A stretch of DNA of 60,862 nt from Nitrospira sp. UBA5698 (GTDB taxonomy: Bacteria; Nitrospirota; Nitrospiria; Nitrospirales; Nitrospiraceae): positions 57,006 to 117,867 of the forward strand of contig DIHK01000072.1 in assembly GCA_002420115.1 (NCBI GenBank), read 5' to 3'. Below the pieces are notes generated by a model. It made no database searches. It was given only the letters and a program-made list of their open reading frames with translations, and had not been told where the DNA came from. Numbering within the stretch: position 1 is the first letter of the stretch; each line of letters begins with the position of its first letter. Position numbers and translations under genes: made by a program. This document shows positions 1 to 8,087 of this stretch, piece by piece.

Positions 1-45
1 CCGCCCAATTTCCTTAGCAACCTCCGCGGAGCCTATCAAGTCCAT
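1..45 (-). CDS. Possible N-terminus of a helix-turn-helix protein, cut by the window edge
   Basis: A minus-strand ATG at 45-43 opens a frame that runs off the left edge after 15 codons (MDLIGSAEVAKEIGR). An AAGG-type ribosome-binding site lies just upstream. The LIGSAEVAKEIG pattern resembles the first helix of MerR/AlpA-like helix-turn-helix domains, but 15 residues are too few to be sure. It follows the recombinase gene on the same strand after a 76-bp gap. Confidence 0.3.
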   Translation of the reverse strand, partial: MDLIGSAEVAKEIGR

Positions 46-121
46 ACTGCCTTGTCAACCAGCAGGCACCTCTTTCACCTCCTCTTGATCACATCATAGG
101 TACGGAAGAAGTCTCTCGTCT

Positions 122-1072
122 TTAGGATTTTGTTCCATCCGACTCTCGTCGCGTAAGCTGTCTAGGGAAAAATTGTTTATGAACATGCTTCAGCCGGCTC
201 CGTTCTACATGCGTATAGATCTGAGTCGTCGCAATATCGGCATGCCCTAGCATCGTTTGAACGGCTCGAAGATCGGCCCCCCCTTCCAGCAAGTGCGTGG
301 CAAACGAATGTCGCAGCATGTGCGGCGAGATCAACTTCGTAATCCCGGCGCGTCGTGCCCGCTGCAGAAGCAGCTTCCAACAGGCTTGTCTGGTCAACCC
401 CTGCCCGCGGCGACTAACGAACAACACCCGCGTGGAGCGGCGTTTCAGAAGCACCGGACGAATGTGATCAAGGTATTCGCGCAACAGGTCTCGCGCAGTC
501 TGTCCCATCGGGACCATGCGCTCCTTAGTCCCTTTCCCCACGACTCGAAGGCAGCCGAGATTGAGATCCACTTGAGACAGCGTCAACCCCACGAGCTCTG
601 AGACACGGAGACCTGACGCATACAACAGTTCCACCATCACCCGATCGCGCTGATCCTCTACCCGATCACGCAATGGCAACTCCAACAGAGCGGTCACCTC
701 AGGCCTCGTCAACGTCTTCGGCAATCGAACAGGCCGGCGCGCCACCGCAACTTCACGGAGAGGACTCCCCTCCAAGACACGTTCCCGCACTAGGAATCGA
801 TACCAACCTCGCATGGCCGAAAGAATCCGGGCAACCGACGAGGCCGCAAGCGATTCCTGTTTGAGAGCGGCCAAAAACGATCGGATCACCTGCGATGAGA
901 CGACATCGTTCATGCGCAGTCGATGCATCAGCAAATGTTGCTGCAATCGAAACAGATCACGCCGGTAGGCCTCGACCGTATTCGTGGCCAACCCTCCCTC
1001 AACTCTCAGTTGTGTGAGATATCGTTCAACCAAAGGGTCGAGGAGCGCGGTCGATGGGGCAATCGTGGACAT
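122..1072 (-). CDS. xerD: Tyrosine recombinase XerC/XerD family
   Basis: Site-specific recombinase of 316 residues, the usual size for XerC/XerD, which resolve chromosome dimers at dif with FtsK. The N-terminal SAM-like DNA-binding domain covers about residues 12-95 and the catalytic domain about 110-300. Catalytic residues are visible: Arg in ASGLRVSEL (about 156), Lys in GKGTKER (about 182), His and Arg in HMLRHSFATH (about 251 and 254), His in MLGHADI (about 277) and the nucleophile Tyr in QIYTHV (about 286). I chose the ATG at 1072 over an in-frame TTG one codon upstream. XerC and XerD cannot be told apart with certainty from sequence alone, and no mobile element surrounds the gene, so a housekeeping role is most likely. 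Confidence 0.88.
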   Translation of the reverse strand: MSTIAPSTALLDPLVERYLTQLRVEGGLATNTVEAYRRDLFRLQQHLLMHRLRMNDVVSSQVIRSFLAALKQESLAASSVARILSAMRGWYRFLVRERVLEGSPLREVAVARRPVRLPKTLTRPEVTALLELPLRDRVEDQRDRVMVELLYASGLRVSELVGLTLSQVDLNLGCLRVVGKGTKERMVPMGQTARDLLREYLDHIRPVLLKRRSTRVLFVSRRGQGLTRQACWKLLLQRARRAGITKLISPHMLRHSFATHLLEGGADLRAVQTMLGHADIATTQIYTHVERSRLKHVHKQFFPRQLTRRESDGTKS

Positions 1073-1195
1073 CAAGTAACCGAACTATAGCCAACTCGCG
1101 CATTCCGTACAATGACACTCCCATTATAGTTCTCCTTGACAGGCCACCGCCTTTCCGATACTAGTCTGCGTACGGCCTACCATCGGCCCAACGGA

Positions 1196-3172
1196 ATGCT
1201 CGCCTATTCACATCGCCTACTGCTCAACGCTGCTCGACTGTTGCTGGTTCTCACCATCAGCGGGACATTTACGCTCGGTGAGGCCCTTGGTCTCACACGC
1301 TCGGAACTGCCAGGAACGACAGAGTCCCCCAAACCCCTCGTTCCCATCCCACCAGTATTGAACCAGGCCAAGCAGTTGATTGAAAAGGGCGCGTTCGAAT
1401 CAGCGGTGACCGTGCTCCGTCGATTCTTAACCACGACTCCTCCTCCTGAACACCTTGACGACACCTACTTGCTACTCGGCGCCGCTCTCTATGGCATCAA
1501 AGACTATCCGGAAGCTCTTCGTTCTCTCAACCAGCTCCAGACGGAGTTTCCTGAATCCGACCTGCTAGACCGGGGCAAACTCTTGATGGCCCGCGCCCAT
1601 GCAGCGATGGGCAATTTTGATCTGGCTCTGCCGTTGTTGGCTCAAGTTCGGACCACTACGCAGGACGAGAGCACAAAGCGTGAGGTGCAGCAGTTGACAG
1701 CCGAAATCCTGGCCAACAAGAAAGATTATGTGCGAGCGATCCACACCTTGCTGGAAGGAATGGTCGGCAGCTCAGACGCACAGATGACCGAGACACGTGA
1801 GCAAATCCGCCAGTTCATCTCGGACAAGCTGGATAAGCGGGGCTTGATTCGCGTACGCGAAGCCTATCCTCGCTCATATCCCGGGGACCTCGCCTCACTT
1901 CGTCTGATCGACTATTACACCGGACGAGGTGAGGACCACTTAGCAGAGCGGGAAACTCGGCATTTCCTTGCGGCGTTTCCCGCCCACCCCTCCGTCTCAA
2001 AAGTGAACGAGTCCCTCGATCTCATCAAAACGAAATTGAAAGCCAATCAATATCTCATTGCAGCCGTCCTTCCACTGTCGGGACCGCTGTCCACATTCTC
2101 CACAGATGTCCTTCAAGGCATTCAACTGGCGGTAGAACGGGCTCGTGAGCAACCAGGGTCACCACCCGTTGGACTGATCGTCAAGGACCATGACGCCGAC
2201 CGGCAGGGCTTTCTGGATGATCTTTCGACGCTGCTCCACGAGGATCGTCCGCTTATCGTCATCGGTCCGATGTTGTCAAAGAATCTTCCGGTCATGGCTG
2301 AAATGGCCCAAAAGACCAGAATTCCGTTAATCACACCGGCCGCCACCCTCCCAAATGTCCGGCGGATGGGCAATTACCTGTTCAGTACGGCACTGACCTA
2401 TGGGATGCAGGCCGAACGGATCGCAACCTACGCTGCCAAGGAACAGGGCTATCGACGGTTCTGCATTCTCTATCCCGATACCGTCTACGGTCGGGAGCTA
2501 GCCCGCCTGTTTGCGCAAGAGGTGCGGCGACTGGACGGCGAAATTATCGCCATGGAAGCCTTCAAGGAGGGAGACACTAATTTTGCTCCCCAAATACAGC
2601 GGCTCAAGGCCGAGGACCTGAAAAAGTACGGGTTGGCAGTCCCCGTCGAAGTGACCAATCCGACGGGCAAACCGCTGAGCCGAAACGAAAAACGAGTCCT
2701 CTACACACCAGGCTTCGATGCGATCTTCATCCCTAGTCGCTCAAAAGAGATCGGCCTCCTCGCCGCCCAACTGGCCTTTCATGATATCAAAGCTCCCCTT
2801 CTCGGCACGAATGGATGGAATTCCCAGGATTTTGCTCGCACTGCGGATCGTGCCGTCGACGGCGCAACATTCGTCGATGGCTTCTTCATCGATAGCCCCA
2901 ATCCTGGTGTCCAGGAGTTTGTCCAACGACACCAGAAACGCTTTGAATCCCCTCCCTCACTCTTCACCATGCAGGGCTATGATGCCGCAAGAATTGCCAT
3001 CGATGGAATTCGCCATGGAGCCACCAGCGGAGACGCCCTGCACGAGTACCTCGCGACCTCACGCAATCTCCCGACACTGACGGGACCGGCCGGATTCGGG
3101 CCTGACGGTGCTCTGCACCGACCGCTCTTTCTTCTTCAAGTGAAACAAGGTAAGTTTGTGCAACTGAACTGA
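1196..3172 (+). CDS. TPR plus type 1 periplasmic-binding-fold protein (LpoA-like)
   Basis: Predicted secreted protein of about 658 residues. After a hydrophobic signal sequence come TPR-like repeats (about 45-190, for example LLGAALYGIKDYPEAL), then a linker and a Leu/Ile/Val-binding (Peripla_BP_6) domain from about residue 285 (AAVLPLSGPLS, then PLITPAATLP). This order is that of LpoA, the outer-membrane activator of penicillin-binding protein 1A, and of related orphan substrate-binding proteins. No clear lipobox Cys is visible, unlike LpoA. I chose the ATG at 1196 because it puts the signal sequence at the N-terminus; a TTG at 1136 would add 20 residues. The site-2-protease gene follows after 10 bp and trpS overlaps that, so the three probably form one transcript. 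The ligand is unknown. Confidence 0.75.
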   Translation: MLAYSHRLLLNAARLLLVLTISGTFTLGEALGLTRSELPGTTESPKPLVPIPPVLNQAKQLIEKGAFESAVTVLRRFLTTTPPPEHLDDTYLLLGAALYGIKDYPEALRSLNQLQTEFPESDLLDRGKLLMARAHAAMGNFDLALPLLAQVRTTTQDESTKREVQQLTAEILANKKDYVRAIHTLLEGMVGSSDAQMTETREQIRQFISDKLDKRGLIRVREAYPRSYPGDLASLRLIDYYTGRGEDHLAERETRHFLAAFPAHPSVSKVNESLDLIKTKLKANQYLIAAVLPLSGPLSTFSTDVLQGIQLAVERAREQPGSPPVGLIVKDHDADRQGFLDDLSTLLHEDRPLIVIGPMLSKNLPVMAEMAQKTRIPLITPAATLPNVRRMGNYLFSTALTYGMQAERIATYAAKEQGYRRFCILYPDTVYGRELARLFAQEVRRLDGEIIAMEAFKEGDTNFAPQIQRLKAEDLKKYGLAVPVEVTNPTGKPLSRNEKRVLYTPGFDAIFIPSRSKEIGLLAAQLAFHDIKAPLLGTNGWNSQDFARTADRAVDGATFVDGFFIDSPNPGVQEFVQRHQKRFESPPSLFTMQGYDAARIAIDGIRHGATSGDALHEYLATSRNLPTLTGPAGFGPDGALHRPLFLLQVKQGKFVQLN

Positions 3173-3182
3173 GCGCAGGGGT

Positions 3183-3923
3183 ATGAGTTCGTTGTCACAA
3201 ATTCTCCACACTATCTCATATATGGGACTCCCGCTCCTGTTTGCTATGGTCCTCCATGAGTACGCCCATGGCTGGATGGCGGAGAAGTGCGGCGACTCGA
3301 CCGCAAAACTTCAAGGTCGCCTTACCATCAACCCTTTGGCGCACATTGACCCATTTGGTACCGTTATTCTCCCACTGATTTGCCTGATGCTGCCGGGAAG
3401 TTTTCTCCTGGGCTGGGCCAAACCGGTCCCGATCAACCCAGGGAACATGCATCAGCCTCGGCGCGACATGGCCCTCACGGCAGCGGCCGGACCAGGAATG
3501 AATCTGTTGCTGGCCGTCGCCAGCGCCTTGCTCCTAGCCTTGATTTTAACGATCGATCCCTCCTTATCCATCCGTAACACCGGGGACGCCGAGACGACAT
3601 CCAATCTGTTTGGGACCATGTTTCTGCGACCGATTGCCGTCATGGCGCTCTACTCGGTGATGATCAATGTCTTCCTGGCTCTCTTCAACCTGCTTCCCAT
3701 TCCACCGCTCGACGGTGGCCGTATCTTGACGGCGGTCTTGCCGCCTCAACCTGCCATGGCGTTAGCCAGGTTGGAGCCATATGGGATGCTCATCTTGGTG
3801 GGACTGATCGTGTTCGACAAGGAGCTGGGGATCCTTCACATGATCACAGGAACATTTGTAAAGACCTTGTCTGGTACCATTCTGTCCACCGCACTCGGCC
3901 TACGCCCAGGAGCAACTGAATGA
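3183..3923 (+). CDS. Site-2 protease family (M50) membrane metalloprotease
   Basis: Intramembrane zinc metallopeptidase of 246 residues with about five membrane segments. The HExxH motif HEYAH lies at about residues 25-29 in the first segment, and the second metal motif NLLPIPPLDGGR lies at about 161-172. It has no PDZ or CBS domain, so it is a minimal M50 of the type often annotated as a site-2 protease homologue. Its substrate is unknown. Its stop codon overlaps the trpS start by 4 bp (ATGA), indicating translational coupling; this M50-trpS pairing occurs in many bacteria and carries no clear functional link. Confidence 0.9.
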   Translation: MSSLSQILHTISYMGLPLLFAMVLHEYAHGWMAEKCGDSTAKLQGRLTINPLAHIDPFGTVILPLICLMLPGSFLLGWAKPVPINPGNMHQPRRDMALTAAAGPGMNLLLAVASALLLALILTIDPSLSIRNTGDAETTSNLFGTMFLRPIAVMALYSVMINVFLALFNLLPIPPLDGGRILTAVLPPQPAMALARLEPYGMLILVGLIVFDKELGILHMITGTFVKTLSGTILSTALGLRPGATE

Positions 3924-4912
3924 CGGCAATTCGAAAGCGAGTTTTGAGTGGCATGCAGCCCAGCGGCCTGATGCACCTTGGCAATTACCTGGGAGCACTG
4001 GAGAATTGGAAGGCCTTACAAGAACAGTATGACTGCTATTTTTTTGTCGCGGACTGGCACGCCCTCTCGACGAACTATGCCGACACCAGCCGTATTCGGA
4101 TGTTTGTCCGCGACATGTTGATTGATTGGTTAGCTGGCGGCATCGATCCGGAACGTGCGACGATTTTCATCCAATCCCGGATCCCCGAACACGCGATCTT
4201 ACATCTCTTACTCTCAATGATGGCTCCCGTCTCCTGGCTCGAACGCAATCCGACCTACAAGGAAAAACAGGAGGAGATAAAAGAGAAAGACCTCACCACC
4301 TACGGTTTCCTCGGCTACCCCGTCCTGCAGGCCGCCGATATCCTCTTGTATAAACCTGATTTCGTCCCGGTGGGCAAGGATCAACTCCCGCATCTGGAGC
4401 TGACACGGGAACTCGCGCGGCGCTTCAATGATATCTACAAGACATCGGTGTTTCCCGAACCGAAGGAACATCTGACGAAGTTTCCCAAGGTAATCGGCAC
4501 CGATGGCCGCAAGATGAGCAAGAGCTACCATAATACGATCAATCTTTCGGACACAGAACCGGCTGTCCGACAGAAACTCAAAACCATGGTGACTGACCCA
4601 GCCCGTGTGAGACGGACCGACCCTGGCAATCCGGACCTCTGCCCGGTCTATGAATTCCATAAGATTTACTCGCCACAGGGAACTCAAGACCAAATCAATA
4701 AAGATTGCCGAACCGCCGCGATCGGCTGCATCGACTGCAAGAAACTGGTGGCAGATCGGTTGGTGGAGCAGTTGACACCGATCTGGGACATACGCGCGAA
4801 GCTCACCCAAGATTCATCCCGGGTCGATGAGATTGTTGACGCCGGCAGCAAACGTGCCGCCACTGTCGCAAAAGCAACCCTCCAAGAAGTCAACGAGGCC
4901 ATGAAGATTTAG
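3920..4912 (+). CDS. trpS: Tryptophanyl-tRNA synthetase
   Basis: Charges tRNA-Trp with tryptophan in the cytoplasm. At 330 residues it has normal length for a bacterial class Ic synthetase. The N-terminal SGMQPSGLMHLGNYLGAL segment contains the HIGH-like signature, and GRKMSKS at about residues 196-202 is the KMSKS loop that binds ATP. The gene starts within the stop of the M50 protease gene (4-bp overlap). No tryptophan-dependent leader or T-box is visible upstream, as expected for an internal operon gene. Confidence 0.97.
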   Translation: MTAIRKRVLSGMQPSGLMHLGNYLGALENWKALQEQYDCYFFVADWHALSTNYADTSRIRMFVRDMLIDWLAGGIDPERATIFIQSRIPEHAILHLLLSMMAPVSWLERNPTYKEKQEEIKEKDLTTYGFLGYPVLQAADILLYKPDFVPVGKDQLPHLELTRELARRFNDIYKTSVFPEPKEHLTKFPKVIGTDGRKMSKSYHNTINLSDTEPAVRQKLKTMVTDPARVRRTDPGNPDLCPVYEFHKIYSPQGTQDQINKDCRTAAIGCIDCKKLVADRLVEQLTPIWDIRAKLTQDSSRVDEIVDAGSKRAATVAKATLQEVNEAMKI

Positions 4913-5133
4913 GAGTTGTCCCAGAACCGTCCGCTCGTCCGTTGACCAACACATAGCAACAAGCAGTGAGCCTGAAAGAGTCTATCGATCCGTTCATATC
5001 CATTTGCTTCTTCTGCTCCACCGTTCGAGTACTATCTCAACATACCTCTTATCGATTCCGTGTGCGTCCTGGACACCATCACTTATGGTAAGGTGTCTCG
5101 TTCGAGAAACCGTCCACTCAGATGGAGTACAGA

Positions 5134-5442
5134 ATGAATCGACCTTGGTATCGTTCGGTAGGTCTCATCCTCTGCCTTGCGATCACACCTGCAATAGCAT
5201 CAGCGGCTGATCCACCTTGCGATAAGTATCTGCCCGCTGAACAACCGCGCTGTATAGAGATCTGGAAAGGGCTGAACAAGGAAGACGGGCCGGTCATTGC
5301 CCAGTTTGGGCTTGATCAGCAGAAACGCCGGGAAGAGGGGAAAATCAACGCCCAACAGCATCTTGCTGAGAATATGACATTCATTAAACAAGCCACTGAG
5401 AAGCGGATTGAACGACTCAAGGAACGCATGGCCAAAGAGTAG
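5134..5442 (+). CDS. Small secreted protein of unknown function
   Basis: About 102 residues. A signal peptide (SVGLILCLAITPAIASAA) is followed by a charged, probably helical domain with two Cys near its start (PPCDKYLPAEQPRCIEIW) and a Lys/Glu-rich C-terminus. The ATG at 5134 was chosen because GGAG at 5124-5127 sits 6 bp upstream; the in-frame ATG at 5122 would overlap that site. No family is recognised. The two close Cys could form a disulphide or contact metal, which is a guess. It stands alone between trpS and the convergent metallo-hydrolase gene. Confidence 0.65.
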   Translation: MNRPWYRSVGLILCLAITPAIASAADPPCDKYLPAEQPRCIEIWKGLNKEDGPVIAQFGLDQQKRREEGKINAQQHLAENMTFIKQATEKRIERLKERMAKE

Positions 5443-5576
5443 CGCAGCGACTGACAAATGCCGTCTGCGTTGTGATCCCATCGCTTAGAGGTTCGCCGTA
5501 CAACTCACCTTCTTACTCACTGCAGCGTGGCAGGGTGGAACAGCTACAATTCGAAGGGGCACGTCCCTCTGCACCA

Positions 5577-6236
5577 TCACACACGGACAACCTGGTTTGA
5601 TTCCTTTTCCCACCCAATTTCGGTCTCAGGCCCATGCCCAGTGACCACCGTCGTGGCATCATCGAGGGTGTACAATCGTTCTCGAATAGACTCTTCAATC
5701 GCCTCAAAGTTTCCGCCCCACAAGTCGGTCCGGCCGATGCTGCCCCGGAACAGGGTGTCACCTGCCAGTACCAACTGGTCATTCGGCACATGAAAGCTCA
5801 TCGACCCAGGCGTATGGCCCGGCGTATGGAGCGCAATAATCGGCACCTGCCCCAGCATCACCTTTTCCTCATCGACGAGCCAATAGTCCGGTAAGAGGGC
5901 CGGTCGATAGGACGCCCCAAACATGCGGCACTGCAGTTCGAGGTTTTCCCAGAGCTTGAGATCATCTTGATGGAGACAAATCGTTGCGCCGGTCGCCCGC
6001 TTGATCTCGCTGGACGCCAGAAAGTGATCGAAATGGGCATGGGTATGCAAAATATGACTGATCGTGAATCCCAGTTGCTGCACTTCCTGGACAATTCTCT
6101 CCGTGGCCCCGCCGGGATCGATCACGACCGCTTGCTTCGTGACGGGGTCACCGACGATCGAGCAATTACAGCCAAGCGGCGGGACTGAAAACGTTTTTCG
6201 AATCAGCGAAGCCATAGAGTCGCATGCTACAGCCAT
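5577..6236 (-). CDS. Metallo-beta-lactamase-fold hydrolase, glyoxalase II-like
   Basis: Soluble hydrolase of up to 219 residues. The zinc motif HTHAHFDH is at about residues 64-71, further ligands are in HTPGHTPGS and AGDTLF, and a last His is in VTGHGP. This matches the short YcbL/GloB-like subfamily that hydrolyses S-lactoylglutathione-type thioesters or related substrates, lacking the C-terminal domain of true glyoxalase II. The start is uncertain: an internal Met seven codons in (MASLIRK) is an alternative. It is followed on the same strand by no close partner; the secreted-protein gene upstream ends 18 bp from its start, so the two may be cotranscribed. Confidence 0.85.
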   Translation of the reverse strand: MAVACDSMASLIRKTFSVPPLGCNCSIVGDPVTKQAVVIDPGGATERIVQEVQQLGFTISHILHTHAHFDHFLASSEIKRATGATICLHQDDLKLWENLELQCRMFGASYRPALLPDYWLVDEEKVMLGQVPIIALHTPGHTPGSMSFHVPNDQLVLAGDTLFRGSIGRTDLWGGNFEAIEESIRERLYTLDDATTVVTGHGPETEIGWEKESNQVVRV

Positions 6237-6254
6237 AGGACCGTGCGGCGCAAG

Positions 6255-6899
6255 TTAGGGACGTGCTGCGTCATCTGCGCTATTGCGCATAGTCCACACC
6301 ACCTCCGTATCAAAGAGCTCCCATACCTGTTCCCGCCGATGAAACCACACCAGGAACCCTGCTCCGGTCCCATCACGACGCCTATTCTCGACGTACACGA
6401 GAGCGTGATCGTTCTTCAGCGTTCGTCCCACACGCGAGAACGCCAGACGATCGAGCACAGAGCGGGTATCCACTCCCACTTTATGACCATTCAGAGTAGG
6501 AACCGCCAGGCGTGCCTCTACGTCATCGCTCGTCTCTTCGGACACAAATCGATAGCGCACACCAAATCCAAATCTGCCTTCGAGTCGGCTCTGTGCTTGG
6601 TTGGCACCGATAAAATCGCGGACCAGCTCTTGCGGTACCAGTCCATTGAAGAACTCTTGCTGCTGAAAAAACGCCACCGTCATGGAATCAGGTTGGTTCG
6701 GCACAAGCCGTGACACCGTCATACGTTCCAGTAGGACCAAGTGGATCTGCGATGTAAGAAATTTGCCCTCAATGATCCGGTCGTACAGGTCATAGTCCTC
6801 CGGCAGAACAACAACACCAACCTGCCTTCCCTCCATCGCTAGCGACAACCCTATGAAAAGAAATGGCAATAGCATCGCACAGGCAACCATCTTGTTCAT
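6255..6899 (-). CDS. Secreted protein of unknown function
   Basis: 214 residues with an N-terminal signal peptide (MVACAMLLPFLFIGLSLAMEG). The mature part is a mixed charged domain with phrases such as VVVLPEDYDLYDRI and GFGVRYRFVSEE, suggesting beta-rich structure, but no family is recognised. It starts 18 bp upstream of the metallo-hydrolase on the same strand and is divergent from the lipoprotein gene at 7009, so the 109 bp between them should hold both promoters. Periplasmic or outer-membrane location is inferred from the signal peptide alone. Confidence 0.7.
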   Translation of the reverse strand: MNKMVACAMLLPFLFIGLSLAMEGRQVGVVVLPEDYDLYDRIIEGKFLTSQIHLVLLERMTVSRLVPNQPDSMTVAFFQQQEFFNGLVPQELVRDFIGANQAQSRLEGRFGFGVRYRFVSEETSDDVEARLAVPTLNGHKVGVDTRSVLDRLAFSRVGRTLKNDHALVYVENRRRDGTGAGFLVWFHRREQVWELFDTEVVWTMRNSADDAARP

Positions 6900-7008
6900 G
6901 ACAGCGCACCGATCCAGGAGCCATTTCGAACAATCATATTTCCGATATCACATTTACAAGTTGAGTCGAAGCGTAGATAATCTTACCAGTCAACTGAGAG
7001 GAGCACAC

Positions 7009-7728
7009 GTGCAGGATAAAACACTGGGTAGTCCGCAGTCACTGGGAATTGGCATCGTTTGGTTCATGATCGCGCTCGGCTGCGCACCCGATGGTAGTCG
7101 GGAGAATCCCTTCCGTGTGGAGAATGATGCACTCAAAAGGCAACTGGCGAAGCAAGAGTCTCTCTTAGGCTCTTTGCAGGACGGGAATAAGGTCATGCAG
7201 CAACAGATCGATCTGCTCAACCAGGAACTCCGCGATGCCAAGAGCAGTATGGAGGTAACCAAGGCCGACGCGAAACGGCTCAACGAGCAAATGGAGTTGC
7301 AGTTGGCTGAAACGAAACGAATGATCGCCGCACAGATGGCAGAATCGCTCAAAATCGAGGAGAAAGGTGCGCAATCCGACACCCTACCGAGGCCAATGCC
7401 GACCGTGGCCAAAGTGGTTGAAGACGCCCTAGCCCGCAATGGCTATCACCTGAAAGTCAGCGTCAAGACTGATCAACGGGCGGTCTATGTGACTGAGCGT
7501 AAGATCTCTACCCCCGCGACCCTTGAGATGACGGGTTCACGAAACCAATATCTCGTCTCACTTGAAGCCCTTCCAGATAGTGTTACGAAGCTTGGGGTGA
7601 AAGCCGAGTTCGAACGGGTCGCCCAGGGAGGACGGATCTTGAGCGTGAGTCACGAGGAAACTAGTGAAATCGAGCGCCGCCTGATCAGCGAAATCAATAA
7701 GGCGCTTGAAAGCCCTCAAAAGACCTGA
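7009..7728 (+). CDS. Coiled-coil lipoprotein of unknown function
   Basis: About 239 residues starting at GTG 7009, chosen because GAGAGGAG at 6995-7002 precedes it and a lipoprotein signal follows at once (IVWFMIALGC; lipid on Cys of ALGC). Upstream in-frame codons lack a good ribosome-binding site. Residues about 40-120 form a long heptad-rich coiled coil (VENDALKRQLAKQE, MELQLAETKRM). The C-terminal 100 residues form a compact domain beginning near VAKVVEDALARNGYH. Probably anchored in the outer membrane facing the periplasm. No family is recognised. Confidence 0.7.
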   Translation: MQDKTLGSPQSLGIGIVWFMIALGCAPDGSRENPFRVENDALKRQLAKQESLLGSLQDGNKVMQQQIDLLNQELRDAKSSMEVTKADAKRLNEQMELQLAETKRMIAAQMAESLKIEEKGAQSDTLPRPMPTVAKVVEDALARNGYHLKVSVKTDQRAVYVTERKISTPATLEMTGSRNQYLVSLEALPDSVTKLGVKAEFERVAQGGRILSVSHEETSEIERRLISEINKALESPQKT

Positions 7729-8087
7729 CCCCGCTTTATTCGCGAACGCTGCTCCAGTAACCGTCGATGCTCCGCTAGGAGAATATCCGTCGCTCGTTGT
7801 TCCTGAAGCGTTTTAATCCAGAACGGGATACACTTCACGTATGACGTTTCACGGCCTTCATACGCTTCACAAGATTGGCTGTCCAGATGATTTTGTCCCT
7901 CGAGGGTATGTCAGGCCTTTCTGAATAGCGTGAACGCAAGTTGCAAAACAGCGTCTGCCCACCTCCTTGTCCTAACGAGTTCCAAGTGATGGCAGCGGCA
8001 ACGGACATACACACGTCGGCTTATCCGTCAGTGATATTCTGTGGTTTTCTTGGTCAGCGTAGAGCCTCGTGCTAGCATTTTCGTCCG
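7729..8087. other. Gene-free spacer of about 360 bp
   Basis: No convincing gene is present. The only structured element seen is a copy of the dispersed TGAA-unit repeat at 7831-7870 (listed separately). The promoter of the AAA ATPase gene should lie in the last part, but I could not pick a clear -35/-10 pair. Confidence 0.5.
7831..7870. repeat. Dispersed GTGAARC-type repeat, copy 1
   Basis: Contains CTTCACGTATGACGTTTCAC and ATACGCTTCAC, the same words found in later copies (for example 40841-40897 and 55411-55468). Only the right arm of the usual hairpin is recognisable. Confidence 0.6.

Noticed and set aside
122..1072. Tyrosine recombinase as evidence of an integrated element
   Set aside because: Length and motifs fit housekeeping XerC/XerD and no attachment repeats or phage genes lie nearby.
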